From Bacteroides sp. (GTDB taxonomy: Bacteria > Bacteroidota > Bacteroidia > Bacteroidales > GCA-2748055): a DNA stretch of 16,162 bases. The stretch lies in contig DSDZ01000130.1 of assembly GCA_011048475.1 (NCBI GenBank), positions 1 through 16,162 on the forward strand, in the 5' to 3' direction. The notes beneath the pieces were generated by a model, which had not been told where the DNA came from, ran no database searches, and saw only the letters and a list, made by a program, of their open reading frames with translations. Shown here one piece after another: positions 6,093 through 14,296 of the stretch; the stretch's first letter is position 1; the number at the start of each line of letters is the position of its first letter. A program made the translations under genes and the position numbers.

Positions 6093-7565
6093 ATGGCGAA
6101 AGTTTTAACGAGCAGGGAAGAGAACTACGCGCAATGGTACAACGACCTGGTGCTGAAATCGGGCCTGGCCGAGAATTCCGCTGTCAGGGGCTGTATGGTG
6201 ATCAAACCTTACGGGTATGCCATCTGGGAAAAAATGCGCGACGAGCTGGACCGGATGTTCAAAGCGACCGGGCACGAAAATGCCTATTTCCCCCTGTTCA
6301 TCCCCAAATCCTTCTTCAGCAGGGAGGCCGAACACGTGGAGGGTTTTGCCAAGGAATGTGCGGTGGTCACCCATTACAGGCTGAAGCATGACGAAGCCGG
6401 GGGGGGGATAACCGTTGATCCCGAAGCGAAACTGGAGGAGGAGCTGATCATCCGTCCCACTTCGGAAACCATCATCTGGAACTCCTACAAGAACTGGATC
6501 CAGTCCTACCGCGATCTGCCCATTCTGATCAACCAGTGGGCCAACGTGGTCCGGTGGGAAATGCGCACGAGGCTGTTTCTGCGCACCGCCGAATTTCTCT
6601 GGCAGGAGGGACACACCGCACATGCCACCCGGGAGGAAGCCGTGGAAGAGGCCATGCGGATGATGGGGATCTATGCGGAATTCACGGAGAATTTCCTGGG
6701 CATTCCGGTGATCACGGGTACCAAAACAGAGTCGGAAAAATTCGCGGGTGCGGTTGAAACCTTCACCCTGGAAGCGCTGATGCAGGACGGGAAAGCCCTG
6801 CAGGCGGGCACTTCCCATTTTTTGGGCCAGAATTTTGCCAGGGCCTTTGACGTGCAGTTCACCAACCGGGAAGGAAAACTGGATTATGTGTGGGCCACTT
6901 CCTGGGGCATGACCACCCGCATGATCGGAGCGCTCATCATGGCCCATTCCGACAACAACGGTCTGGTGCTTCCCCCAAAGGTGGCCCCGATCCAGGTGGT
7001 GATCGTTCCCATCTTCAAAGGTGCGGACGAATATCCGCCCATCGCAGAAAAGGCGGAAAGGATCAAAAAGGAACTGGCAGACGCGGGCATCTCTGTTAAA
7101 TTTGACGACCGGGACACGCATAAACCCGGCTGGAAATTTGCAGAGTACGAGCTGAAAGGTGTACCTTTAAGAATTGCCCTGGGTCCGCGCGACATCGCAC
7201 AGGGGACCCTGGAACTGGCCAGAAGGGATACCCTGGAGAAGCAGGTGGTTCCGGCGGAAGGAATCGCAGCGCGCATCGCATCGCTGCTCCAGGAGATCCA
7301 GGAAAACATCTACCGAAGGGCCCTGAAATTCCGGGAGGAAAACACCCACAGGGTGGAGAACTGGGAGGAGTTGTTGGATGTGCTGGAACGAAGGGGCGGA
7401 TTTGCGCTGGCGCACTGGGACGGAACCAGTGAGTCGGAGGAGCGGATCAGGGAAACAAAGGCCACCATCAGGTGTCTGCCCCTGAACGGGGAGAAAGAGA
7501 CGGGTAAATGCGTGGTGAGCGGGAAGCCGTCCGGCCGGAGGGTTGTCATTGCAAAAGCATATTAA
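6093..7565 (+). CDS. proS: Prolyl-tRNA synthetase (archaeal/eukaryote-like type)
   Basis: Cytoplasmic class II aminoacyl-tRNA synthetase that charges tRNA-Pro with proline using ATP. The 490-residue length and the lack of the editing insert found in E. coli-type enzymes place it in the archaeal/eukaryote-like group used by Bacteroidota. Visible landmarks are RPTSE (121-125), the motif 2 region RWEMRTRLFLRTAEFLWQEG (154-173), TSHFLGQNF (240-248), motif 3 GMTTRMIGAL (272-281), an anticodon-binding domain (about 299-400) and the C-terminal domain ending in the characteristic KAY. Only two cysteines (C461, C473) remain where zinc-bearing homologues have four, so zinc binding is doubtful. The ATG has no clear Shine-Dalgarno. 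A partial -7-like sequence (gtaatttg, 6061-6068) lies upstream but is weak. The M49 peptidase gene starts 16 bases after the stop. Confidence 0.97.
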   Translation: MAKVLTSREENYAQWYNDLVLKSGLAENSAVRGCMVIKPYGYAIWEKMRDELDRMFKATGHENAYFPLFIPKSFFSREAEHVEGFAKECAVVTHYRLKHDEAGGGITVDPEAKLEEELIIRPTSETIIWNSYKNWIQSYRDLPILINQWANVVRWEMRTRLFLRTAEFLWQEGHTAHATREEAVEEAMRMMGIYAEFTENFLGIPVITGTKTESEKFAGAVETFTLEALMQDGKALQAGTSHFLGQNFARAFDVQFTNREGKLDYVWATSWGMTTRMIGALIMAHSDNNGLVLPPKVAPIQVVIVPIFKGADEYPPIAEKAERIKKELADAGISVKFDDRDTHKPGWKFAEYELKGVPLRIALGPRDIAQGTLELARRDTLEKQVVPAEGIAARIASLLQEIQENIYRRALKFREENTHRVENWEELLDVLERRGGFALAHWDGTSESEERIRETKATIRCLPLNGEKETGKCVVSGKPSGRRVVIAKAY

Positions 7566-7581
7566 TCAAATCCAGATATTC

Positions 7582-9510
7582 ATGAACCGATATTTTGTTC
7601 TACCGTTCCTCCTCGCCGGAATGCTCCTGGGGCTTCAGGAATGCGGCACGGAGGACCAGATGCATGACCTCTATGCGGGCACATCCCCTTCTTTTCAGAT
7701 CACCGATAACGGATCTGTCCGTCAGCTCCCGCCCAGATCGCTCTTTATCAGACTGATGGATCAAAATATTGAATTTGAGGGGAACCTCTACCCGGTCAAA
7801 ATAGTATCGGAAGACGGGGACCAAGTGCGCTTTGAGGCGGATTTTCCTCTTGGAGAAGGCCTGAACGTGTCCGGAATGACCTTCATAAAACAGGAACAGC
7901 TCCTTATGCTTGACATCGATGGCCAGGAGAAAGGCGTGAAGCTTTCGCCCCATGAGCAGATAATCGAAAAAAAAGTCAGCCAGTTTGCCCGGGTGGACCT
8001 GACGGCCGACATCTCCCATCTGTCCGCGAATCAGAAGGAGATGCTGGGCCTGCTCTTCCGGGTGGCGGATATCATGGAGGAGATTTACTGGGAAGAGGTG
8101 TTCCCGGGGAGGGAAACCGTGCTGGGCTCCCTGGCGAACGAGGATCTGGTCAGGTTCTTCAACATCAACTACGGTCCGTGGGAAAGGCTGAACGGGAACC
8201 TCCCCTTCATGCCGGGCTACGGTCCCAAACCTGCCGGCTCGGGATTCTATCCGGCCGACATGACGGTGGAAGAGTTCGCATCCATCAATGATGAATCCAA
8301 AAACAGCCAGTACACCCTTATCAGGAGAAACAACCGGGGAAAGCTGGATGTGGTCCCCTACCATGTGGCCTTCTCGGAAAGGGTGGAAGAGGCAGCGGAA
8401 CTGCTGAGAGAGGCAGCCGGACTGGCCGGGAATGAAGCATTCGGCAAATACCTGTCGCTCCGCGCCGAGGCGCTGCTGACGGATGACTATTATCTGTCGG
8501 ATCTGGCGTGGATGGACATGAAAGACAATGATATCGACTTTATCGCCGGTCCCATCGAGAACTACGAAGACGCGCTGTTCAACTACAAGGCAGCCCATGA
8601 ATCATTCATCCTGATCCGGGACAGGCAGTGGAGTGAGAAGCTTGCCTTCATCAGTTCGCTCCTGGAGGAGATGCAGAAAAACCTGCCCGTTCCCGATGCA
8701 TACAAACAGGAGGTGCCGGGCTCCGGCTCCGACCTGGGAGCATACGATGCGGTTTATTATGCGGGCGACTGCAACGCGGGGAGCAAGACCATTGCCATCA
8801 ACCTGCCCAATGACGAAAGGGTGCAGTCGGCCAAAGGATCCCGCAAGCTGCAGCTGAAGAATGCCATCCGGGCCAAATTCCAGGAGATCCTGGTCCCCAT
8901 CAGCAACGTGCTCATTGCGGAGGATCAACGGGAACATGTCACCTTTGACGCCTTCTTCGAAAACACCATGTTCCATGAGGTGGCACACGGACTGGGACTG
9001 AACCAGACCATCAACGGAAAAGGGACCGTCCGCATGGCACTGAAGGAACAGTACGCCGCATTGGAGGAAGGGAAAGCCGATATCCTCGGGCTGTACCTGA
9101 TCACCCGGATGCATGAACAGGGCCACCTGGGAGAACATGACCTGATGGATAATTATGTCACCTTCATGGCCGGCATTTTCCGCAGTATCCGTTTCGGAGT
9201 GGCCAGCTCACACGGAAAAGCCAACATGATCAGGTTCTACTACTTCCAGGAAGCAGGCGCATTTGAAAAGGACCCGGAAACGGGGACCTACCGGATTGAT
9301 TTCGGGAAAATGCAGCAGGCCATGAACGATCTGGCCGCGATGATCCTGACCATCCAGGGGGACGGCGATTACGAAGCCGCCGGAAAACTGGTGGAAGAGA
9401 AGGGCTTCATCCGGGAGGAGCTTCGTTCCGATTTGAACCGGCTCGGGGACCTGAACATTCCCGTGGACATTGTTTTCAACCAGGGTCCCGATCTTCTCGG
9501 ACTGAATTAA
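7582..9510 (+). CDS. M49-family (dipeptidyl peptidase III-like) zinc peptidase
   Basis: A 642-residue exported metallopeptidase. The N-terminus has a hydrophobic signal sequence with Cys21 (GLQEC), but Glu at -1 makes a poor lipobox, so lipidation is uncertain. The zinc site is readable: HEVAH (H465-H469, within FHEVAHGLGLNQTINGKGT), followed about 26 residues later by EEGKAD (E495-D500), the counterpart of the M49 EECRAE motif. Classical DPP III has HELLGH with one extra residue; here it is the shorter HExxH, as also described for the Caldithrix abyssi enzyme. The family removes dipeptides from peptide N-termini; substrate is unknown here. I chose ATG 7582 rather than the in-frame TTG at 7543, which lies inside proS and would put a non-signal stretch first. 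Similar Bacteroidota proteins are, from memory, sometimes mislabelled dihydrofolate reductase. It sits between proS and tilS, probably co-transcribed. Confidence 0.85.
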   Translation: MNRYFVLPFLLAGMLLGLQECGTEDQMHDLYAGTSPSFQITDNGSVRQLPPRSLFIRLMDQNIEFEGNLYPVKIVSEDGDQVRFEADFPLGEGLNVSGMTFIKQEQLLMLDIDGQEKGVKLSPHEQIIEKKVSQFARVDLTADISHLSANQKEMLGLLFRVADIMEEIYWEEVFPGRETVLGSLANEDLVRFFNINYGPWERLNGNLPFMPGYGPKPAGSGFYPADMTVEEFASINDESKNSQYTLIRRNNRGKLDVVPYHVAFSERVEEAAELLREAAGLAGNEAFGKYLSLRAEALLTDDYYLSDLAWMDMKDNDIDFIAGPIENYEDALFNYKAAHESFILIRDRQWSEKLAFISSLLEEMQKNLPVPDAYKQEVPGSGSDLGAYDAVYYAGDCNAGSKTIAINLPNDERVQSAKGSRKLQLKNAIRAKFQEILVPISNVLIAEDQREHVTFDAFFENTMFHEVAHGLGLNQTINGKGTVRMALKEQYAALEEGKADILGLYLITRMHEQGHLGEHDLMDNYVTFMAGIFRSIRFGVASSHGKANMIRFYYFQEAGAFEKDPETGTYRIDFGKMQQAMNDLAAMILTIQGDGDYEAAGKLVEEKGFIREELRSDLNRLGDLNIPVDIVFNQGPDLLGLN

Positions 9511-9541
9511 ACGAGGCCGCAGCAGCGCTGCCATCCGGACC

Positions 9542-10900
9542 ATGCTGGAACAGTTCACATCCTATCTGAAAGCACAGCAGCTTTGCTCGGAGGGTGACCG
9601 TGTGCTGCTGGCCGTGAGCGGAGGGATTGATTCGGTGGTGATGACCCATCTTTTCTGCCGGTCGGATTTCAATTGCGCCATCGCCCACTGCAATTTCCAG
9701 CTGCGGGGAAAGGAATCGGATGCCGAGGAAGCATTCGTCAGGTCCTTCGCATCATCCCTCGAACTACCTGTCTATGTGAGACGCTTTGATGTGGAGGAAA
9801 GGTGCAGGGACAAAGCGATCTCCGTCCAGATGGCGGCCAGGGAACTGAGGTATGAGTGGTTTGAGGAACTGATCCGGGAGCACCGGTTCCATGCGGTAGC
9901 CACCGCACATAACCTGAATGATTCGGTGGAAACGGTACTGATGAACCTTTGCCGCGGAACGGGCATCAGGGGCCTGACCGGGATCCCTCCCAGGAACGGG
10001 AACGTGATCCGGCCCCTCCTGTACGCCACCCGGTTGCAGATCAGCCGCTATGCTTCCCGTCACCAGATCAGCCACCGGGAAGATTCCAGCAACCTTGGGA
10101 CGGAATACAGCCGGAACAAGATCCGGCACGATGTGATCCCCGTCATGGAGCGGATCAACCCGTCCTTTATCGGGACAATGGCCCGGAACATGGACCGGAT
10201 GAAGGAGGTCGCCGCCATTTTCAGTGACGCGGTGGACCGTACGCGGGAAAGGATCTTCGTCAGGGAGGGCGACCGCATCCGGATCGGCATCGATGCGATC
10301 AGGGAGCTCACCCCGCTTCGTACCTGGCTGTTTGAGCTTTTTACACCTTTCGGCTTCACCCGTTCCCAGTGTGAAGGGATGGAGAAGATCATGGATGCAG
10401 AACCGGGACGCAGGTCCATTTCCACCACCCACCAGCTGTTCAAGGACCGGGACCACCTGATCCTTCTCCCCTCCCGCCGGAAATCATTTGAAAGGTATTA
10501 CCTGGACAGTCCGGAAAAGGTATCCCACCTGCCCTTCCCCATGGATGTGGAAGTCATGCCGCGCCGCCATCTGGAGCGGATCCCCGGCGACAGCAGCATC
10601 GCCTGCCTGGATCATGACCTGATCCAGTTCCCGCTGACCATCCGTCACTGGTACCACGGTGATTACTTTTATCCCCTGGGGATGGACCAGATGAAAAAAC
10701 TGAGCGACTTCTTCGTGGATTTGAAGATCCCCCTGCCGCTGAAAGAGCGGATCTGGGTGCTGGCCTCGGGCAGAAAGATCGTCTGGATCATGGGGTACCG
10801 GATCGACGACAGGTTTAAGATCACCGAAAAAACAAAAACCGTCCTGCTACTCCGGTTCCAGGCCGAGGTTGTTTCTCAGCAGGTGAAAGAAATCCTTTAA
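9542..10900 (+). CDS. tilS: tRNA(Ile)-lysidine synthase
   Basis: TilS attaches lysine to C34 of the tRNA-Ile with CAU anticodon, converting it to lysidine so that it reads AUA and accepts isoleucine; the reaction uses ATP and occurs in the cytoplasm. The 452-residue protein has the PP-loop SGGIDS (26-31), NFQLRGKESD (51-60), the AHNLNDSVETVLMNLCRGTG block (122-141) and EDSSN...RNKIRHDVIP (180-200). An extended C-terminal part (about 370-445) corresponds to the TilS C-terminal tRNA-binding domain. It begins 31 bases after the M49 peptidase with no obvious Shine-Dalgarno. Its 3' end overlaps the convergent tyrA coding end by 54 bases. Function is essential in most bacteria, so it should be intact, and it appears so. 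Confidence 0.95.
   Translation: MLEQFTSYLKAQQLCSEGDRVLLAVSGGIDSVVMTHLFCRSDFNCAIAHCNFQLRGKESDAEEAFVRSFASSLELPVYVRRFDVEERCRDKAISVQMAARELRYEWFEELIREHRFHAVATAHNLNDSVETVLMNLCRGTGIRGLTGIPPRNGNVIRPLLYATRLQISRYASRHQISHREDSSNLGTEYSRNKIRHDVIPVMERINPSFIGTMARNMDRMKEVAAIFSDAVDRTRERIFVREGDRIRIGIDAIRELTPLRTWLFELFTPFGFTRSQCEGMEKIMDAEPGRRSISTTHQLFKDRDHLILLPSRRKSFERYYLDSPEKVSHLPFPMDVEVMPRRHLERIPGDSSIACLDHDLIQFPLTIRHWYHGDYFYPLGMDQMKKLSDFFVDLKIPLPLKERIWVLASGRKIVWIMGYRIDDRFKITEKTKTVLLLRFQAEVVSQQVKEIL
10827..10856 (-). terminator. Weak terminator-like structure after tyrA, inside tilS
   Basis: On the minus strand a 4-bp stem ACCG/CGGT (10856-10853 with 10841-10838) spans the tyrA stop codon and is followed directly by TTTTTGTTTTTT (10838-10827). 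The stem is very short, and the T-rich tract is also explained by Lys/Thr codons of tilS on the other strand. It may end the aromatic operon transcript, but support is weak. Confidence 0.28.
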
Positions 10901-11632
10901 CTGCTCCTTGTCCCGCATTTTGATCATCCCGATCAGATTGTCCAGCCGGTCCCGGATCTGTTCCACCTGATCGAGGCTGTAGGGGCTCAGCAGGATCTCC
11001 GTGAGCAGGTAGTCGTCTTCCGACAAAAGCCCCCTGGCGATGTCCAGGTGTTTCCTGAAGGTGGTGCCCGGTGCCTCCTGTTTCTTCATGCATGCCGCAA
11101 ACACCATAGTGGAGGAGAAGGGGATGGAGAGGGAATAGGCGATGGTTTCGTCATGCTCCTCGAACGAAAACTCGTGGACCCTGATGTGCAACCCTTCGTA
11201 AAATTCCCTGAAAAAGTTCTTTCCCTCCGGGTCCGATTCGGAGATGATAATGGCATTTTCCGACCGCAGATCCTTCACGTTCCCGAAGGTGGGACCGAAC
11301 ATGGGGTGCGTGGAGACAAACGGCCTGTTCAACTTCCCGTAAAATCCGGCCAGGCCGCTTTTCACGGAAGTGATGTCCGCCAAAATGCACCCCTGCGGGA
11401 TGTAGGGCAATATTTCCTCGAACACCGGAATGGTCTTGTCCAGACCCACCGCATTGATCAGCAGGTCGGGGGAAAAGTCAAGGATCTCCTCATGATAGAG
11501 GAATTTCCTGGAGTTGAAAAAATACTTCAGCCTGCCCCGGTCCACGTCATAGATCCCGACTTCGTAATCCAGGCACAGCGATTCAACCAGCCATGAGCCC
11601 ATGTTCCCGGCTCCGATTACAGCGATGCGCAT
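10847..11632 (-). CDS. tyrA: Prephenate dehydrogenase
   Basis: Oxidatively decarboxylates prephenate to 4-hydroxyphenylpyruvate, the tyrosine branch. The 261-residue protein starts with a Rossmann nucleotide fold, GAGNMG (7-12), with an acidic stretch after the second strand (YDVD, 28-31) that suggests NAD rather than NADP. STHPMFGP (107-114) carries the conserved catalytic-site His109, and the EHD (159-161) to SIPFSS helix region is typical of the dimerisation domain. There is no ACT or fused chorismate mutase domain, so tyrosine feedback control through an ACT domain is not expected. It is the last gene of the aromatic operon: its ATG comes 6 bases after the aroC stop and in the same frame. 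The coding end overlaps tilS on the opposite strand by 54 bases. Confidence 0.93.
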   Translation of the reverse strand: MRIAVIGAGNMGSWLVESLCLDYEVGIYDVDRGRLKYFFNSRKFLYHEEILDFSPDLLINAVGLDKTIPVFEEILPYIPQGCILADITSVKSGLAGFYGKLNRPFVSTHPMFGPTFGNVKDLRSENAIIISESDPEGKNFFREFYEGLHIRVHEFSFEEHDETIAYSLSIPFSSTMVFAACMKKQEAPGTTFRKHLDIARGLLSEDDYLLTEILLSPYSLDQVEQIRDRLDNLIGMIKMRDKEQLKDFFHLLRNNLGLEPE

Positions 11633-11638
11633 CTTGTA

Positions 11639-12643
11639 TTATACGAATTTTGGTTTATTTACTCTGGCAACGGCCTGTGACTGCAGCATCAGATCCGCCA
11701 TGACCACGGCTGCTGCAGCTTCCAGCACCACGGGCACCCGCAGCGCGATACAGGTATCGTGCCGTCCTTCGATCTTCAGCGTTTCCACCTTTCCGGTCCT
11801 GAAATTCATGGTCTGCTGCGGTTGGTGGGTACTGGAAGTGGGTTTCACGGCCACCCTGAAAAGGATCTCATTCCCGTTGGTAATCCCGCCGTTGATCCCC
11901 CCCGCATGGTTGGTTTCCGTGGTACCGTCCTTTCCCACAATATTGTCATTGTGCTCACTGCCTTTCATTTTAGCCGCCCTGAAGCCCGAACCGAATTCAA
12001 TCCCCTTGATGGCGGGAATGGAGAACACAAGGTGGCTCATGACCGATTCCACCGAATCAAAAAAAGGTTCGCCCAGTCCCACAGGCACCCCGCTGATCCT
12101 GCATTCCACGATCCCCCCGATGGAATCCTGCTCCTCCACGGCCCGGTTTACGGCCCCCTCTATATCGCTGCTGCCGCCGGCTTCTGTTAAAAACGCGGTC
12201 ACCTCTGCCGGGAGGATGATCTTCCGGGCAATCACCCCTGCCGCCACCAGACCCAGGGTCAGCCTTCCCGAAAAATGCCCCCCACCCCGGTAATCCTGGT
12301 ACCCCCCGAATTTCCTGGAGGCAGTGAAATCGGCATGGCCGGGCCGGGGGAAATCCACCAGGCGGCTGTAGTCGCCCGGCCGGGCGGAGGTATTCTCAAA
12401 CACAATGGTGATGGGCGCCCCGGTGGTATACCCGTCGAACAGGCCGCTCATGATACGGGGGATGTCCGGTTCCCTGCGCGGGGTGGTGCCTATCCCGCCG
12501 CTCCTGCGCCTGGAAAAGTCCGCTTCAAAATCTTCCGTTTTCAGAGGGATCCCCGCGGGGCACCCGTCGATGACAATCCCCACCGATTTCCCGTGAGACT
12601 CGCCAAAGATACTGATCCTGAATAATCTGCCGAATGAATTCAT
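11639..12643 (-). CDS. aroC: Chorismate synthase
   Basis: Converts 5-enolpyruvylshikimate-3-phosphate to chorismate using reduced FMN, the last common step of aromatic synthesis. The 334-residue protein has FGESHGK (13-19, His17), RRRSGG (45-50), RPGHADFT (100-107), YRGGGHFSGR (118-127), MKGSEHND (226-233), NHAGGINGGITNG (245-257) and GRHDTC (293-298). It is shorter than the roughly 350-390 residues usual for the family. The shortfall lies between about 140 and 175, where Bacteroides-type enzymes carry a longer insert. The GGHFSGRLT sequence is more like clostridial enzymes than the GGRSSARET form of Bacteroides. The ATG overlaps the aroD stop (ATGA), which indicates translational coupling. 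Confidence 0.95.
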   Translation of the reverse strand: MNSFGRLFRISIFGESHGKSVGIVIDGCPAGIPLKTEDFEADFSRRRSGGIGTTPRREPDIPRIMSGLFDGYTTGAPITIVFENTSARPGDYSRLVDFPRPGHADFTASRKFGGYQDYRGGGHFSGRLTLGLVAAGVIARKIILPAEVTAFLTEAGGSSDIEGAVNRAVEEQDSIGGIVECRISGVPVGLGEPFFDSVESVMSHLVFSIPAIKGIEFGSGFRAAKMKGSEHNDNIVGKDGTTETNHAGGINGGITNGNEILFRVAVKPTSSTHQPQQTMNFRTGKVETLKIEGRHDTCIALRVPVVLEAAAAVVMADLMLQSQAVARVNKPKFV

Positions 12644-13275
12644 GCTGGTCCGATGGTTTGAAAGATCTTTTTTAAACGGCGGTATGTGAGCTGTCCGGGT
12701 GCCGTCCCCGGTCCCTCTTCCGGTGCAGCGAAGGTGAACTCCGCTCCCAGGTAGGGAGCTGCCACCCTTGTGATCCTGCCCCGCTCACCCATCCCGATCA
12801 CCACTTTCCGTCCAGGCAGTTCATAAAGCGAGAGCAGGTTACCGATATCCTCCCGGGAGTGTACCTGTGTGGCGATCTTGGCCACCGAGGCGCCCATCTG
12901 GTAAGCCTTTTCCAGGATGGCTTTCAACTGGTCCCCTCCCGGCGTCAACTCATGGTTGTGGTAGGAGACGATCACCTGGCATCCCTGCTCCACCGCATAT
13001 CCCGCCAGCTCCCTGAAATACCCGGGGGAGGATTCGATTTCCAGGTCCAGGAAAGCCGCTCCCCGGTCGACGGAAGCTTTTAAAAGATCCATCCTTTCCG
13101 TGTCGTCCATGTTCCCGGGCCTGCAGGTGGCAACTACGCGAACGGATGCGGGGATTAAGGAAAAGAGCATCTTTGGTTCCTCCCGGATCAGGTCAAACCT
13201 GAGCTCGAGCATGTCGGCCCTGAGCCGGAGAATTTCCGGCAGCTGCTCTGAGCCCGCAATGCTAACACAGATCAT
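12640..13275 (-). CDS. aroD: 3-dehydroquinate dehydratase, type I
   Basis: Dehydrates 3-dehydroquinate to 3-dehydroshikimate through a Schiff base. The 211-residue protein has the type I layout: ELR (24-26) and TCR (50-52) for substrate contacts, catalytic His106 in SYHN and the Schiff-base Lys133 in AKIAT. Arg170 (ITRVAAP) and Gln195 (APGQ) near the C-terminus bind substrate. It is clearly not the unrelated type II (AroQ) enzyme. At 211 residues it is somewhat shorter than the E. coli enzyme, consistent with an abbreviated N-terminus. The start lies 14 bases inside the end of aroB, and its stop overlaps the aroC start by 4 bases, so its translation is likely coupled to both neighbours. Confidence 0.94.
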   Translation of the reverse strand: MICVSIAGSEQLPEILRLRADMLELRFDLIREEPKMLFSLIPASVRVVATCRPGNMDDTERMDLLKASVDRGAAFLDLEIESSPGYFRELAGYAVEQGCQVIVSYHNHELTPGGDQLKAILEKAYQMGASVAKIATQVHSREDIGNLLSLYELPGRKVVIGMGERGRITRVAAPYLGAEFTFAAPEEGPGTAPGQLTYRRLKKIFQTIGPA

Positions 13276-14296
13276 GAAGCATTTGTTTTAGTTCATCCAG
13301 GGGGATTTCCCGGATAAAGGCGTTCCCCGGCCGATCCAGGAGAACAAAATGGATGATGTCACCGCTTTTTTTCTTGTCCTTCCGGATGTGCTCGTAGATC
13401 TGACCGGGATCGATCTTCCTATCCACGGGCAACCCTGACCGGGCAATCAATGATTCCAGCAGGGAGACCCCATCGGCCGGCAGGAAGCCAAGGGCATGTG
13501 AGAGCCTGGCCGCCAGCACCATTCCCAGGGCAACCGCCTCCCCGTGAAGCACCCCGTACTCCCGCTCGACGGCATGGCCCAGGGTATGCCCGAAATTGAG
13601 CAGCCTCCGGGTTCCGGACTCAAATTCATCCTGCTGAACGATATCCACCTTCACACTTACGGACCTGGTCACCACCTCTGTAAGCACCTGGTTGTCAAGA
13701 GTGAGAAGGTTCTCAATCCGGTCCTCCAGATAGCCCAGGAATTCCCTGCTTCTGATAGCGCCGTACTTGATCACCTCGGCGATCCCCGTCACATACTCCC
13801 TGCGTGCCAGTGTGGTCAGCAGGGAAAGGTCACACCATACGAAAGCAGGCTGGCGGATCACACCCACCATATTTTTGTAACCATCCAGGTCCACCCCGTT
13901 CTTTCCCCCGATACTGGCATCCACCTGGCCCAGCAGCGTGCTGGCGATGAATCCGAACCGCACTCCCCGCATGTAGGTGCTGGCGGCAAAACCGGCCACA
14001 TCCGTGGCCACTCCCCCGCCGATCCCCACCAGCAGGGACGACCGGTCGACTTCGAGCCGGACCAGTTCCCTGTAAATCCGTTCCACGGTCTGCAATGTCT
14101 TGTGCTGCTCACCGGAAGGGATCAGCACCGCCGGAAAGGTGTCAAACAGCTTCCCGTGCAGCAACATCACCCGTTCATCCACCAGGAGGACCGGCAAGGG
14201 TTCCAGGTGGCGGAGTCCCGCGGAAAGGTTCTCCCCCACGGAGATCTCAGTCTCCGCCTGCGGGGTGGTCAGTTTGATCCTTTGCGCCATGGTCAT
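13262..14296 (-). CDS. aroB: 3-dehydroquinate synthase
   Basis: Cyclises DAHP to 3-dehydroquinate with NAD and a divalent metal, the second shikimate step. The 344-residue protein has PSGEQHKTL (60-68), the NAD-binding GIGGGVATDVAGF (91-103), STYMRG (106-111), GQVDASIGGKNGVD (123-136), KNMVG (141-145), and metal ligands Glu174 (GIAEVIKYG), His237 (NFGHTLGHA) and His251 (HGEAV). Length is normal for the family. The annotated ATG at 14296 overlaps the TGA of the upstream DAHP synthase gene (ATGA). A second ATG two codons later (14290) is an equally possible start. The 3' end overlaps aroD by 14 bases. Confidence 0.96.
   Translation of the reverse strand: MTMAQRIKLTTPQAETEISVGENLSAGLRHLEPLPVLLVDERVMLLHGKLFDTFPAVLIPSGEQHKTLQTVERIYRELVRLEVDRSSLLVGIGGGVATDVAGFAASTYMRGVRFGFIASTLLGQVDASIGGKNGVDLDGYKNMVGVIRQPAFVWCDLSLLTTLARREYVTGIAEVIKYGAIRSREFLGYLEDRIENLLTLDNQVLTEVVTRSVSVKVDIVQQDEFESGTRRLLNFGHTLGHAVEREYGVLHGEAVALGMVLAARLSHALGFLPADGVSLLESLIARSGLPVDRKIDPGQIYEHIRKDKKKSGDIIHFVLLDRPGNAFIREIPLDELKQMLHDLC

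Noticed and set aside
6105..7121. A 338-codon minus-strand open frame opposite proS
   Set aside because: proS motifs are unambiguous over the whole region; the antisense translation has no recognisable domain.
7543..7581. TTG start giving 13 extra residues on the M49 peptidase and overlapping proS
   Set aside because: The ATG at 7582 places a signal peptide at the N-terminus; the extension would bury it behind polar residues.
12640..12643. Overlaps between aromatic genes considered as possible frameshifts
   Set aside because: Each gene is complete with its own motifs and normal ends; ATGA overlaps are ordinary translational coupling.
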